Positions 34,910-44,010 of a stretch of 64,000 nt of DNA are shown in pieces (positions within the stretch are counted from its first letter, which is position 1; each line of letters begins with the position of its first letter). The stretch covers positions 1,531,506 through 1,595,505 of the forward strand of contig NZ_BFCB01000002.1 in NCBI RefSeq assembly GCF_003569045.1. Reading direction: 5' to 3'. The DNA comes from Aggregatilinea lenta (lineage in GTDB: Bacteria > Chloroflexota > Anaerolineae > Aggregatilineales > Aggregatilineaceae). The translations under genes were made by a program, and so were the position numbers. The notes beneath the pieces were generated by a model. The model did no database searches and was not told the origin of the DNA. It saw nothing but the letters and a program-made list of their open reading frames with translations.

Positions 34910-35242
34910 ACCGCGCTTTTACTTTGACGAAAGTGTCGATCTTCCCGTGAGTAGACAGCTCGCCCTGGCGGGCCTTGATGCCGTATCCGCCCACAGCCTG
35001 AATGCCCTGGAGACACGGATAAAGTGCACCTGCAGCGCGCTGCCGAAAATGGACGTGTGCTGTGCACCAGTGACGCCGACTTTTTGATCCTGACCCAAGA
35101 GCACGCGAAACATGCAGGGATTATCTTCGGGCAGAAACAGGGCGTCTCGATAGGCGATTGGGTCCGCTACATCCACCATTTCCATGCCACTAAGACGGCG
35201 GAAGAAGTCGTGGGCATGGTGTTTTTCGTGGAGCGACATTAG
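34902..35242 (+). pseudogene. DUF5615 PIN-like toxin, single-base frameshift
   Basis: Two frames together make one DUF5615 protein. The first (TTG 34902) reads TEPRFYFDESVDLPVSRQL up to LNALE near 35009; the second continues DTDKVHLQRAAENGRVLCTS and DADFL to the stop at 35242. Adding one G in the CTGGAGAC run at about 35005-35012 restores LNALGDTDKVHLQRA. The PIN acidic residues (FDES and DADF) are present. Either a real inactivating deletion or a base-call error. Confidence 0.8.
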
Positions 35243-35254
35243 GCCCACGGGGTG

Positions 35255-35283
35255 TTGACACTCGCGGAGCAGTCTGGCATACT
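35255..35283 (+). promoter_or_regulatory. Sigma-70-type promoter of pheS
   Basis: TTGACA (35255-35260) and CATACT (35278-35283) with exactly 17 bases between. Transcription would start near 35290, at the foot of the T-box leader. Confidence 0.8.
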
Positions 35284-35289
35284 ATCGGA

Positions 35290-35615
35290 TAATCACATAC
35301 TGTAAAGGCTGTGACGGAGAAAAGTACGCGGGAGCACCGCTCCCAGGGAGTCCGGGTCGATGACTGAAAGCCCGGATGAGCCGGACCTCGCGGAAGTTCG
35401 CTCCTGAGCCGACGGGTGAACGCTCACCCCACGTGAGCCTGTAGTCCGCTCCGCCCGCCCCGCGTTAGCCGGGCAGCCTCTCTCGCGCCCTGAGCGCGAC
35501 GCAGGCCCAATGAGCGAGTCCGCCGAACGAATCCGTGCGGGCTAAGCAGGGTGGTACCACGGGAAAACCTTCTCGTCCCTGATCCGGTAAGGATTGGCGA
35601 CGAGATTTTTGTTTT
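35290..35615 (+). promoter_or_regulatory. T-box leader (Phe-specific) controlling pheS
   Basis: The conserved T-box sequence AGGGTGGTACCACGG stands at 35549-35563. Its bulge UGGU can pair with the ACCA end of tRNA-Phe. Stem I contains the AGTA bulge near 35323 and the likely specifier UUC at 35397-35399, a Phe codon. A terminator follows. Uncharged tRNA-Phe would stabilise the antiterminator and permit transcription of pheS. The small hairpin GGTGAACGCTCACC (about 35415) lies in the stem II region. Exact stem I boundaries are approximate. Confidence 0.88.
35571..35614 (+). terminator. Leader terminator of the T-box
   Basis: TCTCGTC (35571-35577) pairs with GACGAGA (35599-35605), followed by TTTTT-G-TTTT. 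Confidence 0.85.
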
Positions 35616-35690
35616 AGGGCCAAAACGAGCGAAAGTAGAACGGAACGGCGGCCCGGACCGCCGGACGCATCGAAAAACGGAAGGATGCAC

Positions 35691-36725
35691 ATGCTGGAGC
35701 AACTCGAACAAACCTATCACCGCGCGCAGGCCGAGCTTGATGGCATCCGCGACAAGGATACGCTGGCCGATTGGGAGCGCCGCTACCTGGGCAAAAAGGG
35801 CGACATCACGGTCGCGCTGCGCAGCACCGGCCAGATGCCCAAAGAGGAACGCGCCGCATTCGGCAAGCGCGCCAACGAGATCAAAAATGCGCTGACGGAC
35901 GCCTTCACGGCGCGCGAAACGGATATCCAGGCGCACGAGCTGGCCCGCACGCTGGAAGAAGGCGAGCTGGACGTCACGCTGCCGGGCCGTCCCGTGTCGA
36001 TGGGCGGGCTGCACCCCACCACCCAGACGCTGCGTGAGATCAGCGCAATCTGGGCGGAGATGGGCTTCCAGGTCTACCGCAGCCCGGACGTCGAAGACGA
36101 CGAAACGAACTTCAACCTGCTGAACATCCCGCCGCACCACCCCGCGCGCGACATGTGGGACACGTTCCACACGACGACGCCGGGCGTGCTGCTGCGCACG
36201 CATACCAGCCCCGGCCAGATCCGCGCCATGCACGAGCTGGGGCACGACGGCACCGAGCCGATCCGCGTGATCCTGCCCGGCATGTGCTATCGCTACGAAC
36301 AGATCTCGGCCCGGTCGGAGGTCCAGTTCAATCAGGTCGAAGGGCTGGCCGTGGGGCGCAACATTCGCCTGAGCGACCTCAAGGGGACCATCGCGGAGTT
36401 CGCGCGGCACATGTTCGGCGAAGACAAGCGCGTGCGCTTCCGTGGCTCTTACTTCCCCTTCACGGAGCCGAGCATGGAAGTGGACGTGGAGTGCATCCTG
36501 TGCGAGGGCCACGGCTGCCCGGTGTGCAAATACACCGGTTGGCTGGAAATCGCGGGCTGCGGCATGGTGCACCCGGTCGTGCTGCAAAACGGCGGCTACG
36601 ACCCAACCGAGTGGAGCGGCTTCGCGTTCGGCATGGGACCGGAGCGCATGACCATGATCAAGCACGGGATCAAGGACATCCGCTACTTCTGGCAGGACGA
36701 TCTGCGGTTCCTGGAGCAGTTTTAG
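35691..36725 (+). CDS. pheS: Phenylalanine-tRNA ligase alpha subunit
   Basis: 344 residues. Coiled N-terminal arm (about 1-80), then the class II catalytic core with motif 1 (HPTTQTLREISAIWAEMGF), motif 2 (RVILPGMCYRYEQ), QFNQVEGL and motif 3 (FGMGPERMTM). A four-cysteine knuckle (CILCEGHGCPVC, about 264-275) forms a zinc site present in many but not all PheS. It makes Phe-tRNA with PheT. ATG 35691 has GGAAGGA five bases upstream; ATG 35685 overlaps that SD. Unusually, map is inserted between pheS and pheT. Confidence 0.96.
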   Translation: MLEQLEQTYHRAQAELDGIRDKDTLADWERRYLGKKGDITVALRSTGQMPKEERAAFGKRANEIKNALTDAFTARETDIQAHELARTLEEGELDVTLPGRPVSMGGLHPTTQTLREISAIWAEMGFQVYRSPDVEDDETNFNLLNIPPHHPARDMWDTFHTTTPGVLLRTHTSPGQIRAMHELGHDGTEPIRVILPGMCYRYEQISARSEVQFNQVEGLAVGRNIRLSDLKGTIAEFARHMFGEDKRVRFRGSYFPFTEPSMEVDVECILCEGHGCPVCKYTGWLEIAGCGMVHPVVLQNGGYDPTEWSGFAFGMGPERMTMIKHGIKDIRYFWQDDLRFLEQF

Positions 36726-36997
36726 AGGGGCAGCGGTTAGCGATTGGCGGTTAGCTGAAAAGCCAATGCATCTTAACCGCAAGCCGCATGATGCGACAGA
36801 TAGTGTAGGGGCAGGAGCAAGTCGCAAAGCCGGATGTGCGTGGGGGTAGGGCTTGCCCTACCCAGCTTTGCTGACAACGGGCGGGGCAAGCCCCGCCCCT
36901 ACGAAAAACCGGCGAATGCAGCAGACAACGAACGACGCGATCAGCTTGGCTCTTGGCTAGCCGCTAATGGCTGATCGCTCAAAGGAGATGCACGACC
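36726..36997. repeat. Repeat-rich spacer between pheS and map
   Basis: TTAGCGATTGGCGGTTAGC blocks, then paired palindromes GGGTAGGGCTTGCCCTACCC and GGGCGGGGCAAGCCCCGCCC (about 36845-36897), then a decayed TTGGCTAGCCGCTAATGGC segment. No gene. Confidence 0.65.
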
Positions 36998-37744
36998 ATG
37001 ACCATCGACAACGACGACGATCTGCGCGGCTTGATGCGCATTGGCGAAATCTGCGGGACCGTGCTCAACGAGATGCTGGCGCGCGTCGAGCCGGGCATGA
37101 CGACGAAACAGCTCGACGACATCGGTGCGGCCCTGTTCAAGCAGTACGGCGCGCGCTCCGCGCCCATCCTGGCCTACAACTATCCGGGGTACACCTGCAT
37201 CAGCCTCAACGACGAGGCCGCGCACGGCATCCCGCGCAAGGATCGCAAGATCCAGGCGGGCGACATCATCAACGTGGATGTCTCGGCGGAACTGGAAGGC
37301 TATTGGGCCGACACCGCAGCCAGCATGCCCGTGCCGCCCGTCAACAAGGATTACGAGCGCCTGTGCCGCTTCGCCAAGACGGCCCGCGACGAGGCGATCA
37401 AGGCCGTGCGGGCGGGCGCGCCGCTGAACAGCATCGGCAAGGCGGTCGAGGGTGTCGCGCAGACCGGCGGCTACCGCATCGTGCGCCAACTCACCGGGCA
37501 CGGCGTCGGGCGGCACATCCACGAGAAGCCGACCGTGCTGGGCTACTACAACCGCCACGATAAGGAACCAATGCAGGATGGCATGGTGTTCACCGTCGAG
37601 CCGTTCCTCAGCCCGGGCCGGGCCGTGATTTATACCGAGCGCGACGGCTGGACGCTGCGCACGACGGACGGCGCGGTCGTGGCACAGTTCGAGCACACGG
37701 TGGTCGTGGACGGCGACCACGCGGTGCTGGTCACGGCGGTCTAA
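36998..37744 (+). CDS. map: Methionine aminopeptidase, type I
   Basis: 248 residues. The five metal ligands of the pita-bread fold are present in INVDVSAELEGYWADTA (two Asp), TGHGVGRHIHE (His), FTVEP (Glu) and AQFEHTVVV (Glu). It removes the N-terminal Met from nascent proteins. No N-terminal zinc-finger extension. SD AAAGGAGA precedes ATG. It lies between pheS and pheT on the same strand, with repeat spacers on both sides. Confidence 0.95.
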   Translation: MTIDNDDDLRGLMRIGEICGTVLNEMLARVEPGMTTKQLDDIGAALFKQYGARSAPILAYNYPGYTCISLNDEAAHGIPRKDRKIQAGDIINVDVSAELEGYWADTAASMPVPPVNKDYERLCRFAKTARDEAIKAVRAGAPLNSIGKAVEGVAQTGGYRIVRQLTGHGVGRHIHEKPTVLGYYNRHDKEPMQDGMVFTVEPFLSPGRAVIYTERDGWTLRTTDGAVVAQFEHTVVVDGDHAVLVTAV

Positions 37745-37883
37745 AGGCAGTTTTTAGTTGTTAGTTCGTAGTTATCAGTCAAGGCAAAACCCATCACGGT
37801 CAACAGAAGCCAGACTTTTGATTTTGGCGACCTGCCGACCGCTAATCGCTCAATCGCTAACCGCTCTCAGGAGTACCAGATCG

Positions 37884-40559
37884 ATGAAAGTTCCGATTTC
37901 CTGGCTGAAAGACTATGTAGACATCACCTTGTCCGTCGAGCAGCTCGCCGAGCGCCTGACGGTCGCCGGGCTGGAAGTGGGCCACATCACGTATGTGGGC
38001 GTGCCGCAGGGCGCGCCGCCGGAAGGCTCGAACCAACCGCCCTCGGATCACCTCGTGTGGGACCGGGAGAAGATCGTGCTGGCCGCGATCCGCGAGGTCA
38101 AGCCGCACCCCAACGCCGACCGGCTCGTGCTGGCGATGGTCGATTATGGCGGGGATGAACTGGAGCAGTGCGTCACCGGCGCGCCCAACCTGTACGAGTA
38201 CAAGGGGGCGGGGCCGCTCGATCCGCCGCTGCTGGCCGCGTTCGCGCACGAAGGGGCGGAAGTGTTCGACGGGCACGCGACAGACAACAGCCGCATGATC
38301 CTCAAGGAGCGCGCGCTGCGCGGCGTGCCGAACCGCAGCATGGTGCTGTCGGAAAAGGAGCTGGGCCTCTCCGACAGCCACGAAGGGATCATGCTGCTCG
38401 ACCGCGCCTCATACGGGCAAGTCACCCCCGGCACGCCGCTGCAAGACGTGCTCGGTGACGCCGTGCTGGACATCGACATCCTGCCGAATATTGCCCGCGC
38501 CTACAGCATCGTCGGCGTGGCGCGCGAAGTCGCCGCGTTGACCGGGCAGCCGCTGCGCTTCCCGTCGATGGACGTGGTGATGGACGGGCCGAGTATCGAG
38601 GGCAAGATCGCCATCGACATCCGCGAGCCGGAACTCAACCCGCGCTTCACCGCCGCGCTGATCCGCGACATCGAAATCAAGCCCTCGCCGCAGTGGATCC
38701 AGCGGCGGCTGCAACTGGCCGGGATGCGCCCGATCAACAACATCGTGGACGCGACCAACTACGTCATGCTCGAACTGGGCCAGCCCCTGCACGCCTTCGA
38801 CTACGACACGCTGCGCGAGCGCGCGGACGGCAGCATGCCGACCATCATCACGCGGCTGCCGGAGCCGGGCGAAACGCTGGTCACGCTCGACGGCGAAGAG
38901 CACACTCTGGACGATTACAACATGCTCGTGGCCGACACGGCGGGCGCGCTGAGCATCGCGGGCGTCATGGGCGGGCTGGAAAGCGAAATCAACAGCCCTG
39001 GTGACGAGCCGCTCGACGCGACGGGTGTGCAGGCGGCACAGGAAGGCACGGAAGAATCCGAGAACCTGCCGCATGGCAAGGCAACGGCCCGCCGCCCCAT
39101 CACACAGAATGTGCTGCTCGAGGCGGCGAACTGGAACTTCATCAACATCCGCCGCACCATGCAAAGCCAGAAGATGAGCAGTGAGGCGGGCATGCGCTTC
39201 AGCCGGGGCGTGCACCCCGCGATGGCGATCCTGGGCCTCAAGCGCTGCATCGAGCTGATGCGCGTCACCAGCGGCGGGGTCGTCGCGCAGGGCATCGTGG
39301 ACGAATACCCACTCGTGCCGGATACCATCGAGATCGAGCTGCCGGTCAGCGAAGTAGACCGCCAGTTGGGCTTTCACATTCCACAGGGCGAAATCGTGCG
39401 GATTCTGCGCGCGCTCGAATTCGAGGTGGAGGAACGCGGCGACGTGCTGCGCGTCACCGCGCCCGATCACCGCACGGACATTGGCACGGGCCTGACCGGG
39501 CGTGCCGACCTGATCGAAGAAATCGTGCGCATTTACGGCTACGACCGCGTGCCGACCACGATCATCGCGGACGCCCTGCCCGCGCAGCGCGCCAACACGG
39601 CGCTGGTCCGTGAGGAGCACGTCCGCGACGCGCTGGCAAAAGCGGGCTTCCGCGAAATCGTAACCTATCGCCTGACGACGCCGGAGCGCGAGGCGCTGCT
39701 GACGCCCGACGGCCAGCCGTCGGCGTGGCCCGACGCCCCCTACGTCACGCTGGCGAACCCCATCTCGGCGGACAAGACGGTCATGCGCCACACGCTGCTG
39801 TCGGGCCTGATGGACGTGGCGGCGGCCAACGCGCGCCATACCGACCGCCAACGGCTGTTCGAAGTGGGCCGCGTGTATCTGCCGGTCGAGGGCGAAAAGT
39901 TGCCCGACGAGCCGGTGCACGTTGGTGTCCTGATGCTTGGCCCGCACGACGAGCCGAACTGGCAGCATCACGGCGACCGGGGCGTGGTCGATTTCTTCGA
40001 CCTCAAGGGTGTAATCGAGGCGCTGCTGGGCGATCTCCGCGTGGATGGCACGATCAAGTACGTGCCCACCGAGCACAGCAGCTTCCATCCGGGGCGCGCC
40101 GCCGCCCTGACCATCGACGGCAAGCAGGTCGGCGTGCTGGGCGAGATTCACCCGCTCGTGCGCGAGGCGTACGGCTTCGGCATGGATCTGGAGCGCCCGA
40201 TCCTCGGCGCGGAGCTGGACCTGATGGCGCTGGTGGCGAACGTCACGACGCTGCGCGACATTCGCCCGGTCCCGACGCAGCCCGCCGTGTACCAGGACAT
40301 CGCGCTGGTCGTGGACGAGGATCTGCCCGCTGCCGACGTACACGCGGCGATCCTCAGCGCGGGCGGCGCGCTGCTCGAAGCGGCGACGCTGTTCGACGTC
40401 TACCGGGGCGACCCGATCCCGGCGAACAAAAAGAGCCTGGCCTACGCGCTCACCTACCGCGCGCCGGATCGCACGCTGACCGATAAGGAAGTCGCCGCCG
40501 CGCACGCCAAGATCGTCAAGGCCGCCGAAAAGCGCCTGGGCGCGCAGCTGAGGGCGTAA
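37884..40559 (+). CDS. pheT: Phenylalanine-tRNA ligase beta subunit
   Basis: 891 residues. N-terminal segment VPISWLKDYVDI, an EMAP-type tRNA-binding domain (about 45-155), B3/B4 editing region (about 210-490, with a roughly 40-residue acidic insert near 375), B5 domain, a catalytic-like core (about 590-790) and the C-terminal FDX-ACB anticodon-binding domain (about 795-890). It binds tRNA and edits mischarged Tyr-tRNA-Phe. AGGAG lies about ten bases before ATG 37884. Length is longer than the usual 790-820 residues because of the inserts. Confidence 0.95.
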   Translation: MKVPISWLKDYVDITLSVEQLAERLTVAGLEVGHITYVGVPQGAPPEGSNQPPSDHLVWDREKIVLAAIREVKPHPNADRLVLAMVDYGGDELEQCVTGAPNLYEYKGAGPLDPPLLAAFAHEGAEVFDGHATDNSRMILKERALRGVPNRSMVLSEKELGLSDSHEGIMLLDRASYGQVTPGTPLQDVLGDAVLDIDILPNIARAYSIVGVAREVAALTGQPLRFPSMDVVMDGPSIEGKIAIDIREPELNPRFTAALIRDIEIKPSPQWIQRRLQLAGMRPINNIVDATNYVMLELGQPLHAFDYDTLRERADGSMPTIITRLPEPGETLVTLDGEEHTLDDYNMLVADTAGALSIAGVMGGLESEINSPGDEPLDATGVQAAQEGTEESENLPHGKATARRPITQNVLLEAANWNFINIRRTMQSQKMSSEAGMRFSRGVHPAMAILGLKRCIELMRVTSGGVVAQGIVDEYPLVPDTIEIELPVSEVDRQLGFHIPQGEIVRILRALEFEVEERGDVLRVTAPDHRTDIGTGLTGRADLIEEIVRIYGYDRVPTTIIADALPAQRANTALVREEHVRDALAKAGFREIVTYRLTTPEREALLTPDGQPSAWPDAPYVTLANPISADKTVMRHTLLSGLMDVAAANARHTDRQRLFEVGRVYLPVEGEKLPDEPVHVGVLMLGPHDEPNWQHHGDRGVVDFFDLKGVIEALLGDLRVDGTIKYVPTEHSSFHPGRAAALTIDGKQVGVLGEIHPLVREAYGFGMDLERPILGAELDLMALVANVTTLRDIRPVPTQPAVYQDIALVVDEDLPAADVHAAILSAGGALLEAATLFDVYRGDPIPANKKSLAYALTYRAPDRTLTDKEVAAAHAKIVKAAEKRLGAQLRA

Positions 40560-40585
40560 CACGCCCGTTCACAAGACACAAAAAT

Positions 40586-40607
40586 GGGGCGTATAACGAT
40601 ACGCCCC
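40586..40607. repeat. GGGGCGTAT/ATACGCCCC palindrome after pheT
   Basis: A 9-bp perfect stem with a four-base loop, flanked by CTAC. Same family as 9540-9560 and 53672-53695. It could act as a weak bidirectional terminator between convergent genes. Confidence 0.6.
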
Positions 40608-40685
40608 TACACTCACGTTTCCCCGCCGATCCATTTTGCCTCCGTCAGGCAGCGACCCATTTCACGGCGCCCTTCGATCTCCCGA

Positions 40686-41435
40686 TCAGATCACGAACAG
40701 GCCCACGACGAAGCTCGCCAGGTTGATCACCAGACTGTAGGCCAGCGCCAGTTCCGGCGTGATCCGGCGGCGCAGGGCCAGCCGCAGCGCCGCCGCCTCG
40801 AACCACACGATGAATACTTCGGCCAGAATCACGGTCAGGAAGTCGTACAGGCCGATCGCCGGGAACACGAACCACGCGATCGGCAGCGTGATCAGACTTG
40901 CCAGCGGAATCAGGAACAGAACCAGCCTGCGGGGACGCAGCGTCAGCGTAATCAGGCCCGCCGACAGCGTCTCCACGATCGTCGTCACAGCCAGCGCGGG
41001 CACGAAGTCTTCGTTGAAGCGCTGCTCGATTTCGGTCACTTCCAGCGTGGCGGCGCGCACCCGGACCGAATAACGCGCGTTGAAGCCGTCCTTGCGGAAG
41101 ACGTTGCTGCCGCGCGTGCGATCCTCGAACTCGACCACCAGCTTGAGCCGCGCGCCGTAGCCGTAGGCGTCCGACCAGCAGCGCGTCGAGCTGCACGTAA
41201 ACTGCTGCGGGCCGATCTCCTCCAGCGGGTGGTTACGTGAACAGTCGTCGTTGTCGCAGATCAGCAGCTGCCCATCGACGATAGGCACCGGCGCGCCGTC
41301 GAACTCGAACTCAAATTCCAGCGAGGGCTTCGGCCCGGTGTCGGCGTGGGCCGGGATGCCGGGCAGCATCAGCGTCACCCCGAAGAAGACGATCAACGCG
41401 GCGACCAACCACCACACACTTGTACGGCGAGTCAT
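40686..41435 (-). CDS. Conserved membrane protein of unknown function
   Basis: 249 residues. Signal peptide (1-31), an extracytoplasmic domain (about 32-145) with four cysteines (CDNDDC and CSSTRC, likely two disulfides), then four TM helices (about 150-249). No enzyme motif. A sensory or structural role is possible but unproven. AAGGGAAA stands before ATG 41435. It is downstream of the hydrolase gene on the same strand. Confidence 0.65.
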   Translation of the reverse strand: MTRRTSVWWLVAALIVFFGVTLMLPGIPAHADTGPKPSLEFEFEFDGAPVPIVDGQLLICDNDDCSRNHPLEEIGPQQFTCSSTRCWSDAYGYGARLKLVVEFEDRTRGSNVFRKDGFNARYSVRVRAATLEVTEIEQRFNEDFVPALAVTTIVETLSAGLITLTLRPRRLVLFLIPLASLITLPIAWFVFPAIGLYDFLTVILAEVFIVWFEAAALRLALRRRITPELALAYSLVINLASFVVGLFVI

Positions 41436-41467
41436 GCGGTCTTTCCCTTGATCTTACGCGCTCCGGG

Positions 41468-42391
41468 CTATTGGGGGAGCGCCACCCGCGCACCGATCCA
41501 TTGTACGATCTGCTCGAGCAGAGCCGGATCGGCGTTAAACATCGCCGTGCCGTGCCCGGCACCGGTCAGCACCACGAGCTGATGATCGCCCTGGGCCATG
41601 CCGTCGAGCGTCAGGCTGTCGGCGGGATTATTGTCGTCACCTTCGCTGGCAACGATCAGCGTGGGCCGCACGCCGAGTCGCACCATCGCATCGGACGTGG
41701 TGATGCCGCGATAGTCCAGGCCAGGGCTGAGCAGCACCGCCGCCGCGCAGCCGGACATATCGGCGCAGGCGTTCAGCGCCAGATTCGCGCCGATGCTCGC
41801 GCCGACCAAAACGAGGTGCGACGTGTCCACGTCGTCCATCGCCTGCACGAGGCCGATCACCGCCGCGACGTCACTTTGCGCCAGGGACCAGTTCACCGCG
41901 CCGCCCGTCTGGCCGTAACCGCGCAAGTCGAGCGTCAGCACGGCGTAGCCCGCCGCCTGAAGGCGCTGCGCCAGCGGCTCCCAGTCGGCGCGGCTCCCGC
42001 CCACCTGATGCAGCATGATCACGAGCGGCGCAAATGGGTCCGGGCTGTTGTAGAACGTCGCCTGAAGCACCAGTCCATCACTGGCGCTGATCATCAGCGG
42101 CAGGAAGGCGGCGGTCGGCTGCGGCGTGAACGTGGGTGGATCTTCGAGCTGCTGCCCTTCCGCCGGAAGCCCGGCCAGCGTGGGATTGCTGGCGCCCACC
42201 GATTCGCCCAGGTTGCCGTCGCCCTCCGGCATCAGCGGATCGACCGTCGGACTGGCGGCTAAAATCGGGCCGGTATCGACCGGCTCCGGCGTGGGCGTGG
42301 GCGACGTCTGGTCCAGGCCGCAGGCGGACAAGGCCAGCGCCACGACGAGCGCCAGCGTCAGGACCAGCGCCGCCCGCCGCCGGGCGCTCAT
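41468..42391 (-). CDS. Lipoprotein alpha/beta hydrolase
   Basis: 307 residues. Lipobox LALSAC (Cys24), a Thr/Pro linker, then an alpha/beta hydrolase domain (about 100-305). Nucleophile GASIGAN, oxyanion-loop HQVGGSRADWE, and catalytic His in GAGHGTAMF are visible; the acid lies near ASEGDD. It would cleave an ester or peptide outside the cell. Its ATG overlaps the methyltransferase stop (ATGA), so both are made from one message. Confidence 0.85.
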   Translation of the reverse strand: MSARRRAALVLTLALVVALALSACGLDQTSPTPTPEPVDTGPILAASPTVDPLMPEGDGNLGESVGASNPTLAGLPAEGQQLEDPPTFTPQPTAAFLPLMISASDGLVLQATFYNSPDPFAPLVIMLHQVGGSRADWEPLAQRLQAAGYAVLTLDLRGYGQTGGAVNWSLAQSDVAAVIGLVQAMDDVDTSHLVLVGASIGANLALNACADMSGCAAAVLLSPGLDYRGITTSDAMVRLGVRPTLIVASEGDDNNPADSLTLDGMAQGDHQLVVLTGAGHGTAMFNADPALLEQIVQWIGARVALPQ

Positions 42392-43182
42392 GCGTCCTCC
42401 TCCGCGCGTTGAGCGATGACGATCATACGCGGGCTGCCGTCCTCGAACGGGCTGCGCAGGTAATCGCCAAACGTCTCCACGCGCTCCAGCTTCGCCGCCG
42501 CCAGCATCAGGTCCATCTCGCCAGGGAACACATAGCGCAGCTCCAGCGGCGCGACCGTGCGGCGCATGACGCCATCCCGCGCGACTTCGTCATAGACCCA
42601 GGTCAGGTACAGCCTCTGCTCGGCGCGGTCGATCTCGCTCACCGAAAACTGCATGACCATGTTGCCCGTGTCCGGCACGGTAAACGTGCGCTCCAGCGAC
42701 AGCGCATTGTCGCCCTGCGTGGCGTACATCTCGCCCGCATTGGGCAGGTCGATCACCAGCAGGCCGTCCTCGTCGAGCAGGCGTTGGCACGCGCGCAGCA
42801 CGGTGAGCTGGTCGTCCTGCTCGGAAAAATGCATGAAGGTGTTGTAGGGGATGATGATCAGCTTGAAGCGCTCGTCCAGGGCGGGAGCCAGCGCGTCGCC
42901 GTGCACGAAGCGCGCGCGACTGGCGAGGTCGGGCATGGCCTTGAGCTTGCGCCGTCCCTGCTCCAGCATCGCCTCGGAATTGTCGAGTCCCACCGTGCGG
43001 CAGCCATCCTGCGCCAGATGCAGCATGACGCGGCCCGTGCCGCAGCCGAGGTCCAGAATGGGGTCGCCCGCTTCTTCCGCCAGCGTGGAGTAGAGCATCA
43101 GGTCTTCGACAAAATCGACGTTCTCGGCATCGTAATAGCGGATACACGTCTCGTAAAACCCAACGTTCATGTCGTCGTTCAT
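42388..43182 (-). CDS. SAM-dependent class I methyltransferase
   Basis: 264 residues. Motif I ILDLGCGTGRV (about 42-52), acidic end of strand 2 in VGLDNSEAML, motif II region FKLIIIPYNTFMHF, and a beta-rich C-terminal insert (about 155-250) typical of small-molecule methyltransferases. Substrate unknown. ATG 43182 lacks a clear SD; ATG 43170 is an alternative. A MITE-like repeat begins 13 bases upstream and may have altered its leader. Confidence 0.82.
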   Translation of the reverse strand: MNDDMNVGFYETCIRYYDAENVDFVEDLMLYSTLAEEAGDPILDLGCGTGRVMLHLAQDGCRTVGLDNSEAMLEQGRRKLKAMPDLASRARFVHGDALAPALDERFKLIIIPYNTFMHFSEQDDQLTVLRACQRLLDEDGLLVIDLPNAGEMYATQGDNALSLERTFTVPDTGNMVMQFSVSEIDRAEQRLYLTWVYDEVARDGVMRRTVAPLELRYVFPGEMDLMLAAAKLERVETFGDYLRSPFEDGSPRMIVIAQRAEEDA

Positions 43183-43194
43183 CCATTATCCATT

Positions 43195-43330
43195 CGCTTA
43201 AAGTATGTACGGAAACCCTTATCCCCCGGCCCCTTATCCCTGAGGGAGATGGGGAGCAAGACAGCGGAAGGCGCTGGTGGTGAGTCACGCGAAGGGGTGT
43301 AAAGCCGCTTTCCATACACGCTCTTAAAGC
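43195..43330. mobile_element. MITE-like repeat, copy 2 of 2
   Basis: Same order of blocks as 5681-5811: TATGTACGGAAACCC, a CCCC/GGGG hairpin (CTTATCCCTGAGGGAGATGG), GCGGAAGGCGCT, ACGCGAAGGGGTGTAAAGCCG and CTTTCCATACACG. Its ends are a clear inverted repeat (CTTAAAGTATGTACGGAAA against CTTTAAGAGCGTGTATGGAAA). Both copies abut TTAA-containing sequence. The rest of the spacer to 43436 shows nothing. Confidence 0.65.
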
Positions 43331-43436
43331 CCACACCAACCGACAGTCTCGCAGTGTAGCCCAAAAGCGCAGGGGGTCAAAAAATCATCCCACGCACCGT
43401 ATGTTGCGCGGGGACCCGGAAATAGGCGTGCGCGCG

Positions 43437-43493
43437 TTGACAATATACGCGAATCACGCTATACTAATATCACGATTGCACAATTACGCAATC
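43437..43493 (+). promoter_or_regulatory. Promoter and dyad of the receiver-like gene
   Basis: TTGACA (43437-43442) and TATACT (43460-43465) are 17 bases apart. An inverted repeat GATTGC-8-GCAATC (43474-43493) covers the expected start site, where a repressor would act. Confidence 0.75.
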
Positions 43494-43510
43494 AAACAAG
43501 TGAGGGAACG

Positions 43511-43963
43511 ATGAACCAACACATCCAAACTCAACGTTCGGCCCCTGTTCGCTCCTTTTCGCCCTGCACTGTGACCTGCGCGCTGCAAGTGTTGGTCGTA
43601 GACCACGCGGGAGGCCCGGCCAGCATTCTGGCCGACAGCGCCAGCCGCCTGCTCGACGCGCGCCTGTCGGTGATCCGCGTCGAGGACCACGACGACGCGC
43701 TGTACGTCATCGCCAATCATGGCGTCGATCTCGTCCTGGTCGGTCTGGAAGCGGACGACCCGGTACAGATGACGCTGCTGCCGCAGCTGCGCCTGCTCGA
43801 CACGGCCCTGCCCGCGCTCATCATCGACCGCACGCGTTCCTGGCTGCACGAACAGCAGGCCCGCCGCTTCGGCGCGCAGGACGTGATCGCACTGCCCCGC
43901 CGCGCCGCCGAGCTGAAAGCCTTCATCGCGCGGCTCACACACGAGTACCTGGAAGCGGCCTAG
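43511..43963 (+). CDS. Degenerate response-regulator receiver protein
   Basis: 150 residues. After a 25-residue lead the CheY-like fold is visible: LQVLVVDHAGG, HGVDLVLVGLEADD, LPALIIDRT, FGAQDVIALPRR and a last helix. The phosphoacceptor position after VDLVLV is Gly instead of Asp, so it should not be phosphorylated in the usual way. No output domain. It may bind a partner. It has its own strong promoter and stands upstream of the ArsR gene, which also has one. Confidence 0.65.
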   Translation: MNQHIQTQRSAPVRSFSPCTVTCALQVLVVDHAGGPASILADSASRLLDARLSVIRVEDHDDALYVIANHGVDLVLVGLEADDPVQMTLLPQLRLLDTALPALIIDRTRSWLHEQQARRFGAQDVIALPRRAAELKAFIARLTHEYLEAA

Positions 43964-44010
43964 CGCGCCGCCGGGAAACCTCGCCGCGCCCGCAAGCTTG
44001 TGCGGCGGCG

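Noticed and set aside
36733-36997. Candidate tRNA or small RNA from the palindromes before map
   Set aside because: The stems are members of the intergenic repeat family; no cloverleaf or T-loop sequence (GGTTCGAnnCC) is present.
43197-43330. Possible riboswitch upstream of the receiver gene
   Set aside because: The hairpins belong to the MITE-like repeat also present at 5681-5811 before an unrelated gene, and it ends about 100 bases before the promoter.
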